NCBI GenBank assembly: GCA_021785795.1
Contig: JAJYEK010000072.1
Coordinates: forward strand, 1 to 16,899
Reading direction: 5' to 3'
Length of the DNA: 16,899 nucleotides
DNA from: Pseudomonadota bacterium
GTDB taxonomy: Bacteria; Pseudomonadota; Gammaproteobacteria; Acidiferrobacterales; UBA6901
Each line of letters begins with the position of its first letter. Within the stretch, counting starts at the first letter, position 1. A model generated the notes under the pieces. That model was given only the letters and a program-made list of their open reading frames with translations. It was not told the origin of the DNA and ran no database searches. Shown here in pieces: positions 7,222-14,834 of the stretch. The translations under genes and the position numbers were made by a program.

Positions 7222-7316
7222 CGTTGGCAATAATCCAGCGTCCTGCGGTGGCCCGGGCGGATTCCTGGAAGGACTAAACAAGATTCGTGCTATCCAGCCG
7301 CGCATGGGGACTGCGC

Positions 7317-7381
7317 GAGCAGGAAATGTCTGCGCAAGATATTCACGTGCACGCTCCCGGTTCGGGTGACACTTCCTGCTC
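7317..7381. terminator. Long inverted repeat just past the cytochrome c stop codon
   Basis: GAGCAGGAAATGTC (7317-7330) and GACACTTCCTGCTC (7368-7381) are complementary at 13 of 14 positions, separated by 37 bases. The repeat starts nine bases beyond the stop of the minus-strand cytochrome gene. It can form a long 3' stem in the transcript, serving as processing barrier or terminator. There is no T-run. Confidence 0.4.
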
Positions 7382-7389
7382 AGCGTGCA

Positions 7390-7908
7390 TCAGTTTTTGA
7401 CCTGTCGCCACACCTGCTCGGCTGCCGGTGGCAATGCATTCATGTGCTTCAGAAAGAGCGCAACCGTCCATATCTGCTGATCCGTTAGCGCGCTCTTGAA
7501 CGACGGCATGCCGGTTAGCCGGATGCCATGTTTGATTTTCCAGAAGGAATACCCGGGCGGGTCATCCTCGACGCCGTCGCTCGCAAGCTGGGGAGGCCGG
7601 GGGTATTCGCCTTTTGCCACGGGGGTGGCCGATGCGGTGCCCCGTGCAGTGCCATGGCATATCGTGCAGTGTTCCCCGAAAATGTGTATCCCGGTAATCA
7701 GATTGGCGGTTGTCAGCGGTACCGGATCGGCGCCCTTGGGCGCCTGCTGCCGTAGCGTCGCGCGCAGAGAGGTGCGCGCCATCCACAACTCGAGCCGGCT
7801 TGGAGTGCCATCCGCATTGGCCGGTATGCTTCCGCTTTGCAACACCAGATAGCCACCAATGAGCAGCACAACCAGCGTTGTCAGTACTCCTGCCAGAAAA
7901 TGTTTCAT
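7390..7908 (-). CDS. Membrane-anchored class I cytochrome c
   Basis: A 172-residue mono-haem electron carrier. An uncleaved N-terminal anchor or signal (about residues 5-24, VLTTLVVLLIGGYLVL) sends the rest to the periplasm. The haem motif is CTICH, with Cys81, Cys84 and axial His85. The distal ligand is probably Met134 in LTGMPSF, followed by the usual C-terminal helix DQQIWTVALFLKHM. The layout resembles cytochrome subunits that feed terminal oxidases or accept electrons from sulfur-compound oxidation. The partner is not in the window. A purine-rich GAGGGAAGAG precedes the ATG on the minus strand. It stands alone, ending in a long inverted repeat. It faces the same way as cbbM but is 740 bp downstream, so probably a separate transcript. 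Confidence 0.9.
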   Translation of the reverse strand: MKHFLAGVLTTLVVLLIGGYLVLQSGSIPANADGTPSRLELWMARTSLRATLRQQAPKGADPVPLTTANLITGIHIFGEHCTICHGTARGTASATPVAKGEYPRPPQLASDGVEDDPPGYSFWKIKHGIRLTGMPSFKSALTDQQIWTVALFLKHMNALPPAAEQVWRQVKN

Positions 7909-7929
7909 CTCTTCCCTCGCAATGGACTT

Positions 7930-8645
7930 TTGTGGTTATGAAAACGGGTACCCAGTTGTTGTCTTAATGTGCGTCCCCGGCCAAGATCCCCGGGTCGCCA
8001 AGAAGCGTCGCGAATGCCACGATGTCCATGCACTCCTCCGCAGGGCCGCGCGTGATGCCAAACCTGCATAAGGCATCGACCGGAGAGACGATGCTTTCGC
8101 TCACGGATTCGCCAATTTTCAATGACGCGGCAATCCGAAGTCAACAAACTGGCTTTTTCCCGGGACGTCTCTGACCGGACTTGGGCATCCGGCTGTTTCC
8201 GGTGACCGTTGATTCGGCCCGCGCCGGGTGTCTGTCCGGTTCATTCATGTTGGGGGCGCCGTTTCCCGGTCAGGGCGTCATTCTGACCGGTCGGCACGGC
8301 ATCCCACAGGCGGTTTTGCCCATTCCGGTTCCCGGGAGCACGCAGGGCGATCGCGTGTTCGTGGCGATGTCCGGATCGCGCGACATGAACCCCCGATTTA
8401 TCGTGCTGGGGGCCCGGGAAGCCGCGCCCACCCCGTGCCCCGGAGAGGGCTGCTGCCCCGTGATCCGTGCGATCGTCCGCGCGCCGCCATGCTGGCATGG
8501 TTGTGACGGGCAACCTTCCCTGGATTGAGCGCAGCGACAGGGCGGCGGCTGCGCGGACCGACGGTCACGCAGTCGCCGGTCAACGCCCTGAACGCTCCAC
8601 CCTGACGCCCAGCGTGCGGCCGGGCGCTCGCATTGCCGGCGAGGC
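7930..8645. other. 740-bp GC-rich gap between cytochrome c and cbbM
   Basis: No convincing gene. The best frame is 8181-8528 plus (TTG start, 115 residues). Its middle part (MLGAPFPGQGVILTGRHG) looks mildly protein-like, but the tail is not, and no ribosome site or family is seen. Complementary segments CAGGGCG and CGCCCTG around 8538-8589 and a CCATG-CTGG-CATGG stem near 8487-8500 could fold in the 3' end of the cbbM transcript. The cbbQ and cbbO activase genes often found after cbbM are absent here. Confidence 0.4.
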
Positions 8646-10049
8646 TTAACTGCGGGCGCGCAGCTTCCCGGGCATCCGCAGTTTTTCGCGCCAGCCGGGG
8701 TAGAGCTTGTCGGCATCCTGAGGGAAGGACTCGAACGCACGGGCGAATTCCTGGTGCTCCATGGCCCACTCGATCGGATCCGCCTTGGCTTTCCAGCATT
8801 CGTAAGCCTGACGCAGGGACTTGGCGCCCGCTGCCGGTGAGTCGATGTGTCCGTAGGCGCCGCCGCCGGCCGTATTGATCACGTTGCCATGGCCGAGATT
8901 CTGGAAGAAACCGGGCAGACGCAGGGCGTTCATGCCGCCGGAAATGATGGGAGTGGTCGGCTTCATTCCATGCCAGCTCTGGAAGTACACCGGACCCTGA
9001 CATTCGTCGCGCTCGATCATGTAGGCGATGACCCGGTCGTCCGCAGCACCTTCCATCTTGCCATAGCCCATGGTGCCGACATGGATGCCGGAAGCGCCCT
9101 GCAGGCGGGCCATCTTGGCCAGCACGAAAGCGGTGTAGCCGCGCTTGGCGGACGGAGAGGTCACGGCACCGTGGCCGGCGCGGTGATAGTGCAGGTACTG
9201 GTTCGGGAAGTAGCGACGCGCGGTGGTGATCATGCCCGGGCCGCCGACATAGCCGTCGACCAGGAAGGCTACCTTGTCGGCGTCGGAGCCGAAGGTCTCC
9301 AGGATGAATTCCCCACGCGCGATCATCTCGTCGTGATCGTCGGCGGTGATGTTGGCGGAGAACAGCTTGGCTTCACCGGTTTTGTCCTGTGCGCGCCGCA
9401 TGGCGTCGGCCACCAGCGGTATGGTCTTGCGTAACGGCGAGAATACCTGATTGCCCTGGGGTTCATCATTCTTGATGAAATCCCCGCCCAGCCAGAACTG
9501 GTAGGCCGCCTCGGCAAATGGCTCTGGACGCAATCCGAGTTTTGGCTTGATGATGGTGCCGCAGATATAGCCGCCGTCCGTGACTGGCCGACCGAGAATT
9601 CGCCACAGGTCGGCAATGTCTTTGGACGGACCGTCGAACAGCTGCACGGCGCGCGGCGGTGCGTAGAAATCGACCAGCTTTCCATATTCGATATCGCCCA
9701 TGCCCTGATTGTTGCCGATGGTCAGGGTCAGGAAGGAAACCATCATCATTCGTCCGTCGGTGATGTTGCGGTCGAACAGCTCCAGCGGATAGGCGATGCG
9801 CATATCCTCGGCGGCTTCGTTGATGTGGTACACCAATGCATCCACCCCTTTGGTGAAGTCGTCGGTGGTGCAGACCTCCACGTTAGTACCGGTGGATGAC
9901 TCCGCGGCAAAGTGCGCTGCAGCCTCGAGATAACCGACGCCTGCCTTGGGCTTCATGCGGTATGCGCACAGGATGTGCTTGCCGCCAGCGATCAGGTCCG
10001 CCTCTTTGAGGGTAAGGTCAGCGTAACGGCCGGATTGGTCATGGGCCAT
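8646..10049 (-). CDS. cbbM: Ribulose-1,5-bisphosphate carboxylase/oxygenase, form II large subunit
   Basis: 467 residues, the CO2-fixing enzyme of the Calvin cycle in its small-subunit-free dimeric form. It aligns from memory along its length with the Rhodospirillum rubrum enzyme. Visible catalytic parts are [11 protein letters not shown] with Lys168, [10 protein letters not shown] with the carbamylated Lys193 and metal ligands Asp195 and Glu196, HYHRAGHGA with the active-site His, loop-6 MGYGKMEG with its mobile Lys, and the [12 protein letters not shown] and [13 protein letters not shown] phosphate-binding loops. GGAGA lies eight bases before the ATG on the minus strand. It is divergent from cbbR, with a shared 116-bp control region. 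Form II enzymes suit high CO2 or low O2. Confidence 0.98.
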   Translation of the reverse strand: MAHDQSGRYADLTLKEADLIAGGKHILCAYRMKPKAGVGYLEAAAHFAAESSTGTNVEVCTTDDFTKGVDALVYHINEAAEDMRIAYPLELFDRNITDGRMMMVSFLTLTIGNNQGMGDIEYGKLVDFYAPPRAVQLFDGPSKDIADLWRILGRPVTDGGYICGTIIKPKLGLRPEPFAEAAYQFWLGGDFIKNDEPQGNQVFSPLRKTIPLVADAMRRAQDKTGEAKLFSANITADDHDEMIARGEFILETFGSDADKVAFLVDGYVGGPGMITTARRYFPNQYLHYHRAGHGAVTSPSAKRGYTAFVLAKMARLQGASGIHVGTMGYGKMEGAADDRVIAYMIERDECQGPVYFQSWHGMKPTTPIISGGMNALRLPGFFQNLGHGNVINTAGGGAYGHIDSPAAGAKSLRQAYECWKAKADPIEWAMEHQEFARAFESFPQDADKLYPGWREKLRMPGKLRARS

Positions 10050-10101
10050 GTAAGTTCTCCAGATGGAACGGCTTTTTTAAGTAACCATAATGTCTTTGTG
10101 G

Positions 10102-10129
10102 ACTATACACGGCGCAATATATAAGTAAA
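10102..10129 (-). promoter_or_regulatory. Probable sigma-70 promoter of cbbM
   Basis: On the minus strand TTTACT (10124-10129) and TATAGT (10102-10107) are separated by 16 bases. Transcription would begin about 45 bases before the cbbM ATG. The CbbR-type inverted repeat starts at the base next to the -35 box, the usual arrangement for an activator-dependent cbb promoter. Confidence 0.5.
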
Positions 10130-10130
10130 A

Positions 10131-10167
10131 ATAAGAATTACTGGCATAACATAAAAGTTATTCTTAT
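10131..10167. promoter_or_regulatory. Candidate CbbR binding region
   Basis: ATAAGAAT (10131-10138) and ATTCTTAT (10160-10167) form a perfect 8-bp inverted repeat. Between them TTA-N6-TAA (10138-10149) provides a second, LysR-style half-site pair. The right arm overlaps the cbbR start codon, so binding would both activate cbbM and repress cbbR. CbbR binding is inferred from gene order and spacing. Confidence 0.5.
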
Positions 10168-11077
10168 GTTCCGACTCACATTTCGTCAGCTGACCATCCT
10201 TGATGCGGTCGCCCGCTGCGGCAACTTTTCGCGAGCCGGCGCCGAACTCCATCTCAGCCAGCCGGCCGTGTCGATGCAGGTAAAGCTGCTTGAAGATGGG
10301 CTCGGGCTGCCTCTGTTCGAACAGATGGGAAAGCATATTCATCTAACGGAGGCGGGACGCGAGGTCCTGGCTGCGGGCCGCGCGATCAATCGGGAGCTGA
10401 TCAATCTGGAGAGCGCGCTGGCCGCGTTGCGGGGACTGGCAGGGGGGGCGCTGACTGTTTCCGCGGCCAGCACCGCGAGCTATTTCACCGCCCGGTTGAT
10501 GGCCTTGTTCCGCCACGCTCACCCGGATGTTCACATCAGTCTGAATGTGGTCAATCGGGAGACGTTGTTGCATCAGCTCGCCGATAATGCCATCGACCTG
10601 GCCCTGATGGGACAGCCGCCCGACGGCCACGACGTGGAAGCCCAGCCTTTCATGGAGAACCCGCTCGTTGTGATCGCAGCGCCGGCCCATCCTCTTGCCA
10701 GCATGCCCGATATTCCGCTCGCGCGTATCGCCGCGGAGGTATTTGTCGCGCGGGAGCAGGGCTCCGGCACCCGCAGTGCGGTCGAAAACTATTTTGCGGC
10801 GCATGGGCTGGCGCTGAAGGGGGCCATGGAAATGAACAAGAACGAAGCGATCAAGCAGGCTGTGGAGGCAGGCCTGGGGCTGGGAGTGGTCTCTCTGCAT
10901 ACTGTACAGGCTGAACTCGCGTCGCGGCATCTGTGTGTTCTTGACGTGCAGGGGTTTCCATTGCGCCGCCAGTGGTATCTCGTGAAACGGCAGGGCAAGC
11001 GCCTTAGTCCTGCGGCGCAGGCATTCTCGCAATTTGTCCTGTCGGAAGCGGCACGGATTGCGCATGGCGCAGCATAA
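10166..11077 (+). CDS. cbbR: LysR-family regulator, CbbR type
   Basis: 303 residues. The N-terminal winged helix-turn-helix (about 5-63) has the LysR pattern TFRQLTILDAVARCGNFSRA, then LSQPAVSMQVKLLE and LTEAGREVL. The rest (about 90-295) is the two-lobed effector-binding domain, with segments typical of CbbR such as ALMGQPP, VFVAREQGSGTR and IKQAVEAGLGLGVVS. CbbR activates Calvin-cycle genes in response to metabolites such as RuBP or NADPH. Placement divergent from cbbM makes this role nearly certain. The ATG at 10166 has no clear ribosome site. The MFRLTFRQL start fits family length, so I keep it. Confidence 0.93.
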   Translation: MFRLTFRQLTILDAVARCGNFSRAGAELHLSQPAVSMQVKLLEDGLGLPLFEQMGKHIHLTEAGREVLAAGRAINRELINLESALAALRGLAGGALTVSAASTASYFTARLMALFRHAHPDVHISLNVVNRETLLHQLADNAIDLALMGQPPDGHDVEAQPFMENPLVVIAAPAHPLASMPDIPLARIAAEVFVAREQGSGTRSAVENYFAAHGLALKGAMEMNKNEAIKQAVEAGLGLGVVSLHTVQAELASRHLCVLDVQGFPLRRQWYLVKRQGKRLSPAAQAFSQFVLSEAARIAHGAA

Positions 11078-11919
11078 TCCGCGCGGTACGATCCCGGCGG
11101 AGTGCCCGGATGGCGAGCGCTTCGCGAAGTAGTCGGCCTTGCCGGACCGGCGGCGGGGCTGCAATCGGCGCCGGCACCCCTTCAAATTCTCGCGTTTTCG
11201 GTGATCCCTGGGTTAGATCATGTCGAACCGGTGCGCCAGAATGTCCCCGCCGTGCCTCTGGCAACGGCTATGCAAGAACGACCAGCGTGGCTGACCAAAC
11301 GTGTGTCGATCGCATCGGGCCTGCGCAAGAATCGCAGTGCGGGCACACAACATTTGTCCCGACACATCAATCGGTATCTCGAGGGACGATGCCGGTGCCC
11401 TGCGGCTCTGTTTACTGTAAACCGCCGGGTAACGGGCGATGCCTGGTATCCGGCGCATGACGCGGAACGGATGCCCGAACACTTCGTCATCGACCATGCT
11501 TTTTCCGTCATGGCCGGTGAACTGCTGGATCGGTGCGATGTTCCGGCTGTTCCGCCCGCAGATGACCTGGCTGTTGCGCGAACGCGATGCGGCGATTGAA
11601 GCCTGGAGGCACGATCATCGGAAGGGTTGCGTATTCGAGGATCGCGCGCTGGAAATCACGGACTGGTTGCCAATATCGGTATCGGCACAGGATTCGGCTG
11701 TATGCACGGTGCTTGCATCACCGGATGGAATCGGAACCCTCCGGCGGCGCGATGATCGCGGCCGGACCGAGGGTTCCCTCGTCGGATATCGAAGCAGTGC
11801 GGGAGACACGCGTGAATCCAGGAGCGCTGCCGCCAGCATCGTTGTCGGACTCCCGCATCCAGCAAATTGTGCTGTCTAGCCGGCATTGTTCGATATATGA
11901 TTGTCAGATATCAAACGAT
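11078..11919. other. Gene-poor 840-bp region between cbbR and the MarR gene
   Basis: No gene recognised. Several overlapping frames exist because of high GC. Two patches look faintly coding: about 11545-11670 plus (MTWLLRERDAAIEAWRHDH) and about 11655-11755 plus in another frame (ANIGIGTGFGCMHGACITGW). This suggests an eroded gene with frameshifts, but I cannot name it. Just before the MarR gene, AT-rich sequence with two CGATAT copies (11891 and 11917) could hold its promoter or operator. Confidence 0.35.
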
Positions 11920-11934
11920 ATGGGACACGCGAAG

Positions 11935-12444
11935 ATGGCCAAGAAGTCTGCCGAAGGCGCAGCACCAAAGCCGGGCCCGGGCGACGTGGCAAACCGCGAA
12001 AAGAACCCGGAGCAGTTTATCCTGGTCCTGCGCGCGCTGGCCGAGGCCTATCATGCGTTTTCCGGCTATTCCGCCCGCCACATCCGTCAGATGAACCTCA
12101 CGCCGGCGCAATTCGATATCATCGCTACTCTGGGCAACACGCCAGGGGTGCCGTTCAACCAGCTCGCCAGGAAAACCCTGATCACCAAGGGAACCCTGAC
12201 GGGCATCATCGACCGGCTGGAAGCAAAGGGGCTGGTGCGCCGCGAGGTGCCCGTGGGTGACCGCCGCAGTTTTCGCGCTGTGCTGACGGCGGCCGGCGAG
12301 GCGCTCTTTGCCGAGGTATTCCCGGCGCACGTTGCCTACCTCAGGCGGGCCTTCGCCGGCGCCAAGCCTGGCGAGATGGAACAGGTCGCCCGCCTGCTGC
12401 GGCAGCTGCAAAGCCGGTTCCGGGATACGCCGGAATCGCTCTAA
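11935..12444 (+). CDS. MarR-family transcriptional regulator
   Basis: About 169 residues from the ATG at 11935 (an alternative in-frame ATG at 11920 adds five). The frame is open further upstream but that part is not MarR-like. The winged helix core runs through LTPAQFDIIATLGNTPGVPF, NQLARKTLITKGTLTGIIDRL (recognition helix) and KGLVRREVPVGDRRSFRAVLT (wing with the conserved DRR). Flanking helices form the dimer interface. A GGGA at 11922-11925 gives a modest ribosome site for 11935. MarR proteins usually repress themselves and a neighbour. The adjacent promoter and yceI-like gene on the same strand are likely targets, which is inference. Confidence 0.88.
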   Translation: MAKKSAEGAAPKPGPGDVANREKNPEQFILVLRALAEAYHAFSGYSARHIRQMNLTPAQFDIIATLGNTPGVPFNQLARKTLITKGTLTGIIDRLEAKGLVRREVPVGDRRSFRAVLTAAGEALFAEVFPAHVAYLRRAFAGAKPGEMEQVARLLRQLQSRFRDTPESL

Positions 12445-12813
12445 AAAATAGTTTGTACCAGAACGAATCCTGTGATATAAAATTAGTACTGATTGAAACA
12501 ATCCTGAAGCAAAGTAACTTGATCGAATGTGATACCGAGTGGCTAGCGTGGACACGAAACCATATGTTTTGGATCTGGCACCGGAGGCAATTACTATTTT
12601 GTGCCTGCGGACACGCAGCGAATCTGCCCGCGGCGATGGCTCGCGCCGCGGCGGCGTGGTGGCGCTCTTCAGCGTGGTTGCGCCTGAATCGCGGGATGTC
12701 GCTCTCTGCGACCGTGGTCAGCCGACTATGCGACCTTTGACTGCGACGAGAGCCATAACGGCAATACCAGCGAGTAACTTCGCCTTTCATTTCTGGGACA
12801 AAGGAGGTTTGTC
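12445..12813. other. Long leader between marR-type gene and yceI-type gene
   Basis: Nearly 370 bases with a strong promoter at its start and no convincing ORF. A frame at 12539-12844 (GTG start) overlaps the next gene's start and has no recognisable domain. The transcript from the promoter would carry a leader of about 320 bases, including a GC-rich middle (12630-12700) able to fold. Confidence 0.4.
12453..12481 (+). promoter_or_regulatory. Sigma-70 promoter
   Basis: TTGTAC (12453-12458), a 17-base spacer and TATAAA (12476-12481) make a near-consensus promoter only nine bases after the MarR stop codon. It would transcribe the yceI-like gene with a leader of over 300 bases. Confidence 0.55.
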
Positions 12814-13458
12814 ATGCCGCACTACCGTTTATCTTCCCTGTTGAAAACAGCAACCTTCTGCCTGGGTCTTGCCACGTTGGCGGCGCCGGCCGCTCAAGCG
12901 GCTGCCTATCGCGTCGCGAACGGCAGCCCGGCCGGCACTTACCGGATCGATCCGGATCACTCGCTGGCCTGGTTTACTGTCGGCCACGCAGGGGTGGCGG
13001 TCGTGACAGGGCGCTTTGACAAAATGTCCGGTACGTACACTGTCGATCCCGCCGATGTTGCCAAGGACCGCGTCACGGTGCGCATCGCGGCATCGAGCCT
13101 GGATACCAACCTGGCCGCAAGGGATCATGATCTGCAGGGTCCGGATTTTTTCAACGTCCGGGAATATCCGGACATCGATTTCACCGGTACGCGCTTCCGG
13201 TCCACCGGCAGAAAAACCGGCATGCTGTATGGGAAGCTGACGATCCGGGGAGTGACCCATCCGGTGGTGTTCCATATCCGGGAAATCGGCGCCGGGCCGG
13301 TTACGGCGTTGCCCAAACCCTGGGGTGGCTATCTGTCCGGCTATGAGGGCACGGCCAGCATCCGCCGCAGCGCGTTCGGCATGGGTGCTTTCGCCGGCAT
13401 GATCGGCGACGTCGTACATCTGCATGTGAACATCGAAGGGGTTCGTACCCTGCCGTGA
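12814..13458 (+). CDS. Secreted YceI-family lipid-binding protein
   Basis: 214 residues. A signal peptide covers about 1-30 (basic start, LLKTATFCLGLATLAAPAAQA, cleavage after AQA). The mature part is a YceI lipocalin-like barrel: GTYRIDPDHSLAWFTVGHAG, SGTYTVDP, ASSLDTNLAARDHDLQGPDFFNV, YPDIDFTGTRF, LTIRGVTHPVVF and SIRRSAFGMG are all diagnostic. Family members bind polyisoprenoid or amide lipids in the periplasm and are often linked to stress or to cytochrome b561. No b561 gene is adjacent here. AAGGAGG at 12801-12807, six bases before ATG, is a very strong ribosome site, so expression is probably high when the promoter is active. Ends in a GC-rich hairpin. Confidence 0.93.
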   Translation: MPHYRLSSLLKTATFCLGLATLAAPAAQAAAYRVANGSPAGTYRIDPDHSLAWFTVGHAGVAVVTGRFDKMSGTYTVDPADVAKDRVTVRIAASSLDTNLAARDHDLQGPDFFNVREYPDIDFTGTRFRSTGRKTGMLYGKLTIRGVTHPVVFHIREIGAGPVTALPKPWGGYLSGYEGTASIRRSAFGMGAFAGMIGDVVHLHVNIEGVRTLP

Positions 13459-13467
13459 GCGGGGCGG

Positions 13468-13498
13468 ACAGGCGCCGCCTCGTCGTGGCGGCGCCTGT
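13468..13498 (+). terminator. GC-rich hairpin terminator after the yceI-like gene
   Basis: ACAGGCGCCGCC and GGCGGCGCCTGT pair perfectly over 12 bp with a 7-base loop, followed by TTTG. The stem is strong but the T-run is short, so some read-through into the next gene is possible. Confidence 0.7.
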
Positions 13499-13513
13499 TT
13501 GCGGAAGCACATC

Positions 13514-14404
13514 ATGCCGGACCTGTTCAAATCCGAATTCGTACGTACTCTGATTGAAGGCACTGTCCTGCTTCCCGGTGCAGTCGCCGCGTTGTACGGG
13601 ATGGCGACGCGCCGGGCGGCCCACGCCGGCACGCGCTGGAGCGGTGTCCTGTGGGCGCCCGGGCTGCTGGCCGGATTTCTCAGCGGCTATGCTGCCGCCT
13701 ACCGCGATTTTTCCTTTCCGCCGCACACCGTCTTGTCGTGGTTGCCGTGGCTCGTGGCCGCGGGTGCGACGCTGGTTGCCTTAGGCAGCCGGGGCGCCGG
13801 ACGCTACGGCGCGCGCGGGGCGCGGGTCTTTGTCTGCGCAGCCTCGTCATTCATTCTTCTGAGGCCCGTCCTGCGGCAGGAGCGGCTGCCAATCGCAGTC
13901 ATGGCGTGGTTGGGAGTCACAGCGCTGTGGTACCTGCTCTGGTCTGGCCTGACTTCCGCACGCAACGACCCAACGCGCAACGACCAGAGCGCGGCCGGGG
14001 TCGCGCTGCTCGTGATCGCTGCAGGGTTTGCGTTCGTGGCGCCCCTGTCGGGCAGCATCGAGCTCGCCCGTCTCGGCGGGAGCCTGGCCGTCGTGCTTGG
14101 CGTAGGCCTGTTCTTCTCTCTGTTCGTCGCCCGCACTCGCTGGAATCCGCCCACCGCCGAGGTGCCCATATTGATCCTGGGCGCATTGCTGGTGGATCTG
14201 CGGTTCTATGCGGGCGCATCCGTGAGCGTGATGACGTGGCTGATCGCATCGCTTGCGGCGGCGTGCGTCGTGATCATCGTGATGCGGCGGCGCAATATCG
14301 CCGGAGGGTGGAGCGTCATCGCGCCGGGTCTGGCGGCACTTCCGCCGGTCGCCCTGGCGATCTGGGCGGCCGTGCGCCTCTTTCGTCACGACGGTGGCTA
14401 TTGA
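13514..14404 (+). CDS. Polytopic inner-membrane protein of unknown function
   Basis: 296 residues from the ATG at 13514, chosen over a TTG at 13499 that lies inside the upstream hairpin's tail. GGAAG at 13503-13507 serves as ribosome site. Nine or ten hydrophobic helices are visible, for example around residues 14-34, 43-63, 73-91, 103-120, 128-148, 162-182, 190-210, 218-238, 240-262 and 272-290. Short polar links are basic (RNDPTRNDQ, MRRRN), placing them inside. No Cys/His metal motif, transporter signature or catalytic motif is apparent. It starts 56 bases after the yceI-like stop, with a hairpin between, so co-transcription is only partial. Function not known. Confidence 0.75.
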   Translation: MPDLFKSEFVRTLIEGTVLLPGAVAALYGMATRRAAHAGTRWSGVLWAPGLLAGFLSGYAAAYRDFSFPPHTVLSWLPWLVAAGATLVALGSRGAGRYGARGARVFVCAASSFILLRPVLRQERLPIAVMAWLGVTALWYLLWSGLTSARNDPTRNDQSAAGVALLVIAAGFAFVAPLSGSIELARLGGSLAVVLGVGLFFSLFVARTRWNPPTAEVPILILGALLVDLRFYAGASVSVMTWLIASLAAACVVIIVMRRRNIAGGWSVIAPGLAALPPVALAIWAAVRLFRHDGGY

Positions 14405-14637
14405 ACCGGGATCCGGAATAGCCGCTGCGTTCAGGATTCACCGTTTCAGGCAGGGAGGCGCAGGCCTTCGGGCCCCGGTGCCTGGAACAACGGACTCCCC
14501 TGCACCTTTGCTGCCGGACCACATTGCAGCGCCTGCCCGCTAACCAGGCGGTTCTTCGTTTTTCCGCGCCTCTATCCGCTTTACGGGTATTTTCAAAAAG
14601 CGTCAGGCTGCCGATCGATCCGGAACATCGTTCTGGG

Positions 14638-14658
14638 ATGACACTTCTGGCCTGTCAT
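14638..14658. promoter_or_regulatory. Candidate enhancer-binding-protein site (UAS)
   Basis: ATGACA-N9-TGTCAT is a perfect 6-bp inverted repeat. Its centre is about 88 bases upstream of the -24 element, the distance typical for bacterial enhancer-binding proteins of sigma-54 promoters. The protein that binds is not encoded in the window. Confidence 0.45.
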
Positions 14659-14734
14659 GTCGAAATGGCAGATCGGCCCAGGCGCATCCGGCCGAAGCGA
14701 CAAAATTCAGTTTCTTTTTCAATTAGATACGATA

Positions 14735-14750
14735 TGGCACGGCGATTGCT
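14735..14750 (+). promoter_or_regulatory. Sigma-54 (RpoN) promoter
   Basis: TGGCAC-GGCGA-TTGCT matches the -24/-12 consensus TGGCAC-N5-TTGCW at every defined position, with the required GG-N10-GC spacing. Transcription would start near 14760, giving a leader of about 75 bases to the ATG at 14835. Confidence 0.75.
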
Positions 14751-14834
14751 TTGTTCAGCAGCTGATTGTGCCATGCGAAGGCGTGGTGTGGGCGAAATTG
14801 AAAAAAACTTTCTAGGAGCACAGAGGAGCGATCC

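Larger units (their letters stand above)
14405..14834. other. Regulatory intergenic region of the DUF3034 gene
   Basis: 430 bases with no gene. The first half is GC-rich and featureless. The second half carries the palindrome at 14638-14658 and the -24/-12 promoter at 14735-14750, plus an AT-rich stretch (14701-14730) between them suited to DNA bending. A ribosome site AGGAG precedes the ATG at 14835. Confidence 0.5.

Noticed and set aside
8847..9434. 195-residue plus-strand open frame
   Set aside because: It is antisense to cbbM, whose every catalytic motif is intact. The composition (HVDHA- and GHGTV-rich) is the usual shadow of a GC-rich gene.
10343..11185. 280-residue minus-strand open frame
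   Set aside because: Antisense shadow of cbbR, rich in Arg, His and Gln with no domain.
11587..11934. Upstream extension of the MarR frame (up to 285 residues in total)
   Set aside because: The first roughly 115 residues have no MarR similarity or ribosome site. The family length fits a start at 11920 or 11935.
12829..13632. 267-residue minus-strand open frame
   Set aside because: Antisense shadow of the YceI-type gene, which has a signal peptide, strong ribosome site and family motifs.
13651..14421. 256-residue plus-strand open frame
   Set aside because: Overlaps the membrane protein in another frame. Arginine-rich without hydrophobic segments, typical of a frame shadow.
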